From Fictibacillus sp. FJAT-27399 (GTDB taxonomy: Bacteria > Bacillota > Bacilli > Bacillales > Fictibacillaceae): 64,000 nucleotides of DNA. Under the pieces are notes generated by a model. The model was not told the DNA's origin. It saw only the letters and a program-made list of their open reading frames with translations, and searched no databases. The position numbers were made by a program, and so were the translations under genes. Of this stretch, positions 58,506 through 64,000 are shown piece after piece (position 1 is the first letter of the stretch; every line of letters starts with the position of its first letter). Location of the stretch: the NCBI RefSeq assembly GCF_001510655.1, contig NZ_LMVC01000006.1, forward strand, positions 84,814 to 148,813, in the 5' to 3' direction.

Positions 58506-59042
58506 TTATTGCTTTGGAAAATCTTCGCTGGTAAAATAACGTTCCTTTAAAATCCCAAGATGATGTTTCTCATGGCCTGCAATAATATAAGCAATAGCCC
58601 TGACAGTAACGTCTGAACCATTTGCATTCCCTCTTCGGGTCCATGTTTCCTCATCTATGCTTTTTATTAACAGTATCGTAGACTGGCGGACAACTTGTGC
58701 TTGCTGTAATAACTCAGAAAGCGGCTGTCTGTCAAAGTAGGTCTGTTCCACATAGGCATTTTCATCAAAACCAGGAAGCATCCCTTTATCGCCTCGTGCG
58801 ATCGAAAGCAGCCGAAACCCCATAATTCCTTCCGTATCCGTCATATGCCCGATGACTTCTTTTATGCTCCACTTGTAAGGCCCATATCTAAACAGTCCTT
58901 GCTGTTCGGTAAGGTTTTGAACCAACTGCCGCGTTTCTTTAGCCTGTTCTTCTAATAGATTGACGATGTCCTGTTCAGGCAGAGCCTTTATGTATTTCTC
59001 GTAATAGGAATTATACTCATTGGTATCTGGTTTGCTTCGCAA
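58506..59042 (-). CDS. DinB-like four-helix protein
   Basis: A 178-residue DinB/YfiT superfamily protein: WSIKEVIGHMTDTEGIMGFR (metal His in helix 2) and AYIIAGHEKHHLGILKER (the HxxxH pair in helix 4). The spacing suits the bacillithiol-transferase-like group, whose members bind a divalent metal with three His. The TTG at 59042, eight bases after GAGGGGG, was preferred to the longer frame starting at 59105. The substrate is unknown. Confidence 0.85.
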   Translation of the reverse strand: MRSKPDTNEYNSYYEKYIKALPEQDIVNLLEEQAKETRQLVQNLTEQQGLFRYGPYKWSIKEVIGHMTDTEGIMGFRLLSIARGDKGMLPGFDENAYVEQTYFDRQPLSELLQQAQVVRQSTILLIKSIDEETWTRRGNANGSDVTVRAIAYIIAGHEKHHLGILKERYFTSEDFPKQ

Positions 59043-59253
59043 TCCAATATCCCCCTCTAATCGTTTTATTGTAACTATAATATGAACCTTAAAAAGAATA
59101 AACAAAATTGTCTGGCATTAGAATGGAGATTAAAGTTAGAATGGATGTATATGGAATTTAGGGATAATTAAGTTTGGGGTGAAAGAGATGGTGAAAACAG
59201 TGAAATAACCCTCCTGCAAAAGAATAGTCAATACTTTTCAGGAGGGAAAAACA

Positions 59254-59877
59254 ATGGAAAAGAACGAGTTTGAAAGCTGGAAAAAAAGCCATATGCTGAA
59301 GGCGCATGTAACCAATCCGAATCTTGTAGTCGGGGAATATACCTATTATTCTGGTTTTTATCACAAGGAACATTTTCAAGATTATTGTGTTCGATACCTT
59401 TCTGAGAAAAAGGGTGAAGACCAGCTGATCATCGGCAAATTCTGTTCGATCGGTTCAGGTGCTGTCTTTATCATGTCAGGAAACCAAGGTCATCGGTACG
59501 ACTGGACGACAACCTATCCTTTCTTTTATACAGATGATGACTGGGGAGGGAGCTGTGACGGGTACAGACCTTCAGGTGATACAGTAATAGGCAATGACGT
59601 GTGGATCGGAACGGAGTCAATGATTATGCCCGGTGTACGAATCGGTGATGGAGCGGTTATTGCGGCGAGGGCAGTGGTTACAAAAGACGTCGGACCTTAC
59701 ACGATCGTAGGCGGAAACCCTGCCAAAGTGATTAAGAAGAGGTTTACTGATACTCAGATCAGTATGCTGATGGAGATGAGATGGTGGGGCTGGCCAGAAG
59801 AGAAAATAAAGAGATATATGAAGCTCCTCTGTTCTGGGAGAATAAAAGAACTATATAAAGAGCACATACGAGGATAA
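59254..59877 (+). CDS. CatB/Vat-like xenobiotic acetyltransferase
   Basis: A 207-residue left-handed beta-helix acyltransferase of the type B chloramphenicol acetyltransferase/streptogramin acetyltransferase family: [19 protein letters not shown], the catalytic-His region NQGHRYDW, and hexapeptide repeats ([34 protein letters not shown]). The drug target is not certain. GGAGGG precedes the ATG. It is monocistronic with a strong terminator. Confidence 0.9.
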   Translation: MEKNEFESWKKSHMLKAHVTNPNLVVGEYTYYSGFYHKEHFQDYCVRYLSEKKGEDQLIIGKFCSIGSGAVFIMSGNQGHRYDWTTTYPFFYTDDDWGGSCDGYRPSGDTVIGNDVWIGTESMIMPGVRIGDGAVIAARAVVTKDVGPYTIVGGNPAKVIKKRFTDTQISMLMEMRWWGWPEEKIKRYMKLLCSGRIKELYKEHIRG

Positions 59878-59880
59878 TTG

Positions 59881-59918
59881 AAAGAGGCACCCGATTAAAA
59901 ATGGAGTGCCTCTTTTTT
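59881..59918 (+). terminator. intrinsic terminator of the catB-like gene
   Basis: AAAGAGGCAC and GTGCCTCTTT arms followed by TTT. Confidence 0.9.
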
Positions 59919-59920
59919 GA

Positions 59921-60003
59921 ATTGGTGCGTATTTGTTGAAGATTGGCGCGTATTCTTGTGAGTTCGGCGCGTAAAGGTGCTTAATCGGCGCGTATTCCAC
60001 TTA
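59921..60003 (-). repeat. 21-bp-period intergenic array A6 (TACGCGCC units, minus strand)
   Basis: Four units with GCGTA at 59927, 59948, 59969 and 59990, exactly 21 bases apart. The reverse complement core is TACGCGCC(A/G)A, identical to array A2. It lies between convergent catB-like and EamA genes directly after a terminator. Confidence 0.93.
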
Positions 60004-60005
60004 AC

Positions 60006-60908
60006 TCAAGAAGATTTCTTCAGTTTCACTCCTGCTTTGTTTGTTCTGGGTTTTTTCGATGAGAGATAAACCCCGGCAAAGATGATGAGGAGGCCGATAA
60101 CCAAGTTGGGGGTAACAGGCTCTCTCAAAAGGACATATCCCCAAATCATGGCGCTGGCGGGGATCAGATAGGTGACTGTAGCTGCGAACTCTGGGCTTCC
60201 GTTTTTATTCAAGTAAAAATAGATAAGCTGGCCCAGACCCGAACCAAAACAACCGAGGCCGATCAAGGCAAACAACGGCTTAGGATGAAGAAGTTGCTGG
60301 AAATGAACAGGCTCGGTAAAAAGTACGCCGATTAGGCCGACGGCTGCACCAGTCAGTAAGGTGAAAAATGTAATGACGGCAACGCCCACTCCTGACAAAT
60401 ACCTTTTGGTGAGCTGTCCAGAAAGGCCGTAACAGACGGCGGCAAGAAGCATTGTGCCGATTCCTACGAACTGAGTTCCAAACAAATGGCCGAATTGAAA
60501 GTCCATAAGAACCAGTATGCCGAAAAATCCAATGAGAATTCCGATCCACTGCTGCTTGTTTAACCTGTAGGAAAACAAAAAGAAACCAATTAAACCGGTC
60601 CAGATCGGTGTCGTCGCATTTAGGATGGAAGCCGTATTGGACTGGATGACTGTCTCACTTAATGAGATCAGTCCCCAAGCTAAACCGCAGTTGAAAATTC
60701 CGGTAATGATCAGCCATTTAATGGGAAGCTTGTTTTTTATCTCTTTTCTCTTGCTCCAAATAACTGGTAAAAGAATAAGTGCTCCAGCCAGTGTCCGTAA
60801 AAATACGACTCCCCATACGCCAGCAGGCTCAAGCAGCCATTTCATAAACACGAAAGATAGTCCCCAAATAAGGCTTAAGCCCGCAAGTGCAGCATATAAA
60901 CGAATCAT
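60006..60908 (-). CDS. EamA/DMT family transporter
   Basis: A 300-residue protein with ten hydrophobic segments in two EamA repeats (first GLSLIWGLSFVFMKWLL; second AAVCYGLSGQLTKRYL and YLIPASAMIWGYVLLREPVTP). These are drug/metabolite exporters. The substrate is unknown. AAGGAAA precedes the ATG. It is monocistronic and convergent with the CatB-like gene. Confidence 0.92.
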   Translation of the reverse strand: MIRLYAALAGLSLIWGLSFVFMKWLLEPAGVWGVVFLRTLAGALILLPVIWSKRKEIKNKLPIKWLIITGIFNCGLAWGLISLSETVIQSNTASILNATTPIWTGLIGFFLFSYRLNKQQWIGILIGFFGILVLMDFQFGHLFGTQFVGIGTMLLAAVCYGLSGQLTKRYLSGVGVAVITFFTLLTGAAVGLIGVLFTEPVHFQQLLHPKPLFALIGLGCFGSGLGQLIYFYLNKNGSPEFAATVTYLIPASAMIWGYVLLREPVTPNLVIGLLIIFAGVYLSSKKPRTNKAGVKLKKSS

Positions 60909-61060
60909 GTTTTTTCCTTCTTTCTCATAAACGGTTTCAATTCATTTATCGTAATGCAAATGACGGAAAAAGGAAAGGTCTCTTTCCTCTTTCCGATTCC
61001 AAGAACGTTTGTTACTATAATTTGGAATAGTTTACAATGAAAAGGTTGGAGCTGAAGACC

Positions 61061-61636
61061 ATGGTTCGTGTAATAAAACTGGAAGAAATAACAGAACGGC
61101 TTGTGATCAGACCTTATATAACCAATGATTACAGAAATTGGTACACTCACTATTCTCATTGTTATCCATCGCGCAATAAGTTTGATGAAGGCAAAATCGA
61201 TTTGTCTGATTATACCGAAGCCTGGTTTGATGAAATGGTAAACAAACACCAGCAACTAATGGATAAGGATGTAGCCTATATCCTCGGTGTGTTCAGAAAA
61301 GACGATGGAGCACATGTCGGCGTTATCGATCTATCAACCTTGATGCGGAATGAATTTCAATGGGGAAGGATCGGCTATACGATATTAAATACATACTGGG
61401 AGCATGGCTATGGAAAAGAAGCAGTCAAAGCTGTACTGAATATGGCTTTTACCCAGCTAGGATACCACAGGATTGAAGCCCACATTAATATGGACAATAC
61501 TGCCTCTATAAAATTGGCTGAATCTGTTGGTATGGAATTCGAATGTGTAAGGAGAGATTTTATTTTTGAGTTTGGGGAATGGACCGATCATCTTGTTTAT
61601 TTTAGGAACGCTAAGCAGCAGCGAACTTTGGCATGA
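61061..61636 (+). CDS. RimJ/RimL-like GNAT acetyltransferase
   Basis: A 191-residue GNAT of the RimJ/RimL type: ITERLVIRPYITNDYRNWY at the start, the acetyl-CoA region YTILNTYWEHGYGKEAVKAV, and YHRIEAHINMDNTASIKLAESVGMEFE. Such enzymes acetylate protein N-termini or small molecules. The ATG at 61061 has GGAG nine bases ahead; an in-frame ATG at 61037 has none. Confidence 0.9.
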   Translation: MVRVIKLEEITERLVIRPYITNDYRNWYTHYSHCYPSRNKFDEGKIDLSDYTEAWFDEMVNKHQQLMDKDVAYILGVFRKDDGAHVGVIDLSTLMRNEFQWGRIGYTILNTYWEHGYGKEAVKAVLNMAFTQLGYHRIEAHINMDNTASIKLAESVGMEFECVRRDFIFEFGEWTDHLVYFRNAKQQRTLA

Positions 61637-61793
61637 TAATGGTAAAAAAGACCATAAGCAAATAGTTGTGCAAACTGTGCAATTTTTTGATAAGATTAAG
61701 CGTGTTAAATGTTAAGTGTTGCTTCTTTCTTGTGAAACAAGCAGCATAATGTTTAATGTAAATGAAAGGGTTTTCTAGAAAGGTGGAACGATT

Positions 61794-63119
61794 TTGGACG
61801 CTTATTTGCTTCTCGTCACGTTACTAGCCATTGTGATCGTTATTCTTGGTGTATCATGGTTAAAGTGGCATGCTTTTATTAGTTTACTTGTGGCCAGTTT
61901 ATTTCTGGCCATCGCTACAGGATTGTCTCTTGACAAAATTGTAAGCGCCTACGAAACTGGGGTAGGCGGAGTCTTAGGCCATTTAGTCGGTATTCTGGCT
62001 CTAGGCACAATTTTAGGAAAAATGATGGCTGAATCAGGTGCTGGAATGCAGGTTGCTGATTTCTTCGTTCGAAAGTTCGGTGTGAAGAAATTGCCATGGG
62101 CGATGCTTTTCTCAGGTTTCATCATCGGTATACCTGTATTCTTTGAAGTCGGAATCCTGATCGTATTGCCGCTTGTTATTTCTATTCATAAGACAACAAA
62201 ACAAAATATCTTATTGATCGCGTTGCCTGTTATTGCAGGATTATCTATCGTGCACGGACTTGTGCCTCCGCACCCTGGCGCATTGACAGCGATTAGCATT
62301 TACAAGGCGAACCTGGGTACAGTATTGATCTACTCTCTGATCATCGCTATTCCAGCTGCCATAATTGCAGGACCGCTTTTTGCAAAATGGGTTCATAAAC
62401 GTGTTGTGCCTCAGGGGGAGCCTGAGCTGATCCGCTTCAATACCAATTATAAAAAACTTCCTCATACAGGACTTTCATTCTTTATTATTTTATTGCCTGT
62501 CCTATTGATGGTATTGGCAGCAGTCGCACCTTATATGGCGATTTCCAAAGGGGCAGAAAAGATTATGGCATTTATCGGAAGTCCGATTATTGCCTTGCTG
62601 ATCGCGGTGTTTGCTGCATTTTATTTCCTTGGTATCCGTCAAGGAATGGACAGGAATATGCTGAAAAAATTCTCTGAAGAAAGCCTGCTTCCTGTTGGCT
62701 CTATCATACTCATCATCGGTGCTGGCGGAGGTTTCAAGCAAATTCTAATTGACAGCGGTGTAGGGAATACGATTGGGCAGATGTCTCAGCACTTATCACT
62801 TTCTCCACTCGTCCTGGCCTTTTTAATTGCGGGTCTGATCCGGATTGCAACAGGGTCCGCAACCGTCGCTTTAACAACGGCGGCGGGAATCGTTTCTCCA
62901 ATTATTGAACATATGTCTGGCGTTAACCTTGAACTTCTTGTCATTGCAACGGGTGCAGGCTCACTTATGTTCTCTCATGTCAATGATGCCGGATTCTGGA
63001 TGGTAAAAGAATATCTTGGCTTAACAGTGAATGAAACCTTTAAAACATGGACTGTGCTTGAAACTATTCTGTCCTTCACTGCTTTCGGGGGAGCACTGAT
63101 ACTGAATATGTTTGTATAA
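61794..63119 (+). CDS. GntP-family gluconate:H+ symporter
   Basis: A 441-residue permease with about twelve to fourteen hydrophobic segments and typical GntP motifs (GVGGVLGHLVGILALGTILGK, SGFIIGIPVFFEVGILI, PPHPGALTAI, GLIRIATGSATVALTTAAGI, SHVNDAGFWMVKEYLG). It imports gluconate or a related acid sugar. The start is TTG after AGGTGG. No gluconate kinase or regulator of the GntR type is next to it. A terminator follows. Confidence 0.93.
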   Translation: MDAYLLLVTLLAIVIVILGVSWLKWHAFISLLVASLFLAIATGLSLDKIVSAYETGVGGVLGHLVGILALGTILGKMMAESGAGMQVADFFVRKFGVKKLPWAMLFSGFIIGIPVFFEVGILIVLPLVISIHKTTKQNILLIALPVIAGLSIVHGLVPPHPGALTAISIYKANLGTVLIYSLIIAIPAAIIAGPLFAKWVHKRVVPQGEPELIRFNTNYKKLPHTGLSFFIILLPVLLMVLAAVAPYMAISKGAEKIMAFIGSPIIALLIAVFAAFYFLGIRQGMDRNMLKKFSEESLLPVGSIILIIGAGGGFKQILIDSGVGNTIGQMSQHLSLSPLVLAFLIAGLIRIATGSATVALTTAAGIVSPIIEHMSGVNLELLVIATGAGSLMFSHVNDAGFWMVKEYLGLTVNETFKTWTVLETILSFTAFGGALILNMFV

Positions 63120-63124
63120 GATGG

Positions 63125-63163
63125 CAAAAAAGCATTGGAATGATTTTCCAATGCTTTTTTTAC
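63125..63163. terminator. intrinsic terminator of gntP
   Basis: AAAGCATTGGAA and TTCCAATGCTTT arms around TGATT, followed by TTTT. Confidence 0.92.
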
Positions 63164-63249
63164 TGGATTTTTTTAGATCAATGATTTTCTTAAGTTGCGC
63201 AAATATCGCTGCCTGATGAAAAGAAAGTAGAGCACATGAGCAACAAGAA

Positions 63250-63392
63250 AGATGGGGATCGAACGCTTGAAAATCAGCTGTCACAGCATCAAAGTTTTTG
63301 ACTGCGAACGTTACAAATCCATACTTCTGCAAAAAGTTTTCCAGTAATTCGACAAGGCGGCTGTCATCTTCTACGATAAAGATTTTAAACAT
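63250..63392 (-). pseudogene. response-regulator N-terminal remnant (BceR-like)
   Basis: A ribosome binding site (AAGGAG) and 47 residues resembling a receiver-domain start (MFKIFIVEDDSRLVELLENF, FDAVTADFQAFDPHL), as in BceR/YxdJ-type regulators. After PHL the sequence no longer gives a receiver domain; the phospho-acceptor Asp, output domain and histidine kinase are absent. Degenerate. Confidence 0.75.
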
Positions 63393-63571
63393 TTGTACTC
63401 TCCTTAAGTAATCTATGGTTTAAAGTGTACTAGAAGAAACAAATAATTCCAATACATCTCTGTACCACTGCGAGGAAATTACATCTGCATTAAAAAATAA
63501 ATTTCCGGGTGGCCATGGTCTTTGGATTTGTTATAATGTTCATCATATTCTACGTAAAGCGAGTGATTGGA

Positions 63572-64000
63572 ATGGATGCGAAAGAACGTGAATTGCTGCA
63601 GCTTATTGAAAAAAGCGGCCGCCTTGAAACATCAACGATTGCCAAACTGATGGGCATATCAGAAGAGGAAACGAAACAGATTATTAAAAAGCTTGAAAAC
63701 GAAAAAGTCATTCTCGGATATTCAGCTATCATCAATTGGACAAAGGGCACAGATGAGGGAGCAGTTACCGCGATGATTGACGTCAAGGTCACACCTAAGC
63801 GCGGAGTAGGGTTTGATAAAGTGGCTGAACGGATCTACCGTTTTCCAGAAGTGAAAGCGGTCTATCTCATGTCAGGTGTCTACGATTTGTCAGTTTCCAT
63901 TGAAGGGAAAACAATGGCTGAAGTCGGAAGGTTTGTCTCTGAAAAACTATCAACCATCGATTCTGTTATTTCCACAACCACCCATTTTATCTTGAAAAAA
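63572..64000 (+). CDS. Lrp/AsnC-family regulator, YugG-like (runs off window)
   Basis: At least 143 residues of a Lrp/AsnC protein: an N-terminal helix-turn-helix (LLQLIEKSGRLETSTIAKLM, ETKQIIKKLENEKVILGYSA) and the RAM ligand domain (VTAMIDVKVTPKRGVGFDKV, YLMSGVYDLSVSIEGK). It is very similar in layout to YugG of Bacillus subtilis, a regulator of amino acid-related genes. The ribosome binding site is weak. The frame is still open at the last base, with only a few residues expected to be missing. Confidence 0.9.
   Translation, partial: MDAKERELLQLIEKSGRLETSTIAKLMGISEEETKQIIKKLENEKVILGYSAIINWTKGTDEGAVTAMIDVKVTPKRGVGFDKVAERIYRFPEVKAVYLMSGVYDLSVSIEGKTMAEVGRFVSEKLSTIDSVISTTTHFILKK

Overview
This window is a stretch of a low-to-mid GC Firmicute chromosome, almost certainly Bacillaceae. 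The evidence is consensus AGGAGG-type ribosome binding sites throughout, ComK and a nucA-comJ pair, a tatA-tatC-phoD group, a KimA potassium importer behind a c-di-AMP (ydaO) riboswitch, a SAM-I riboswitch and a GerA-type germination remnant. The futalosine genes together with the repeat families suggest a Fictibacillus-like genus, but this is an impression, not a demonstration. No rRNA, tRNA, CRISPR, intact transposase or prophage was seen.

Layout. 0-5 kb: small housekeeping genes (DUF218, Nudix, an orphan metQ under a SAM riboswitch, DinB). 4.8-8 kb: tatA-tatC and the Tat-exported phosphodiesterase PhoD, each unit preceded by 11-bp-spaced PhoP-box-like repeats. 8-13.8 kb: an ArsR/MFS pair, an MBL hydrolase and an mqnB-mqnD-isochorismatase-fold operon of the futalosine menaquinone route. 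13.9-15.9 kb: a decaying zone with gerA and sorbosone-dehydrogenase fragments. 16-23.6 kb: KimA, an MFS/TrmB pair, a C26 peptidase, a lipid kinase and an isolated second DNA sliding clamp. 23.8-32.3 kb: a divergent autoinducer-2 uptake and processing locus (lsrR-lsrK-cupin-lsrF and lsrA-C-D-B), with a cupin where LsrG would be expected. 32.5-37.3 kb: small genes, ComK and a SET-domain protein. 37.4-49.3 kb: a beta-1,2-glucan (sophorooligosaccharide) utilisation locus: secreted GH144-like glucanase, ABC importer, GH3 beta-glucosidase, GH94 1,2-beta-oligoglucan phosphorylase and LacI regulator, with five copies of one palindromic operator. 50-64 kb: a resistance-flavoured accessory region (Mef-like MFS with an attenuator-like leader, ANT(6)-like, pentapeptide protein, CatB-like, EamA exporter, GNATs) mixed with pseudogenes (adh, nucA, GNAT, a LysR stub, a response regulator), ending in GntP and a YugG-like Lrp regulator that runs off the window.

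Two intergenic repeat families stand out. One is a set of six arrays with a strict 21-bp (occasionally 20-bp) period built on a TAC[C/G]CGCC-like core. All lie next to intrinsic terminators, and five of the six are between convergent genes. The other is a family of about 245-265 bp bounded by GGGGCTGTCC...GGACAGCCCC; its three copies have the same orientation and abut the stop codons of the minus-strand genes to their right. The arrays are the best candidate for an undescribed element here. The attenuator-like leader of the MFS gene at 50.3 kb and the cupin-containing lsr locus are the next most interesting.
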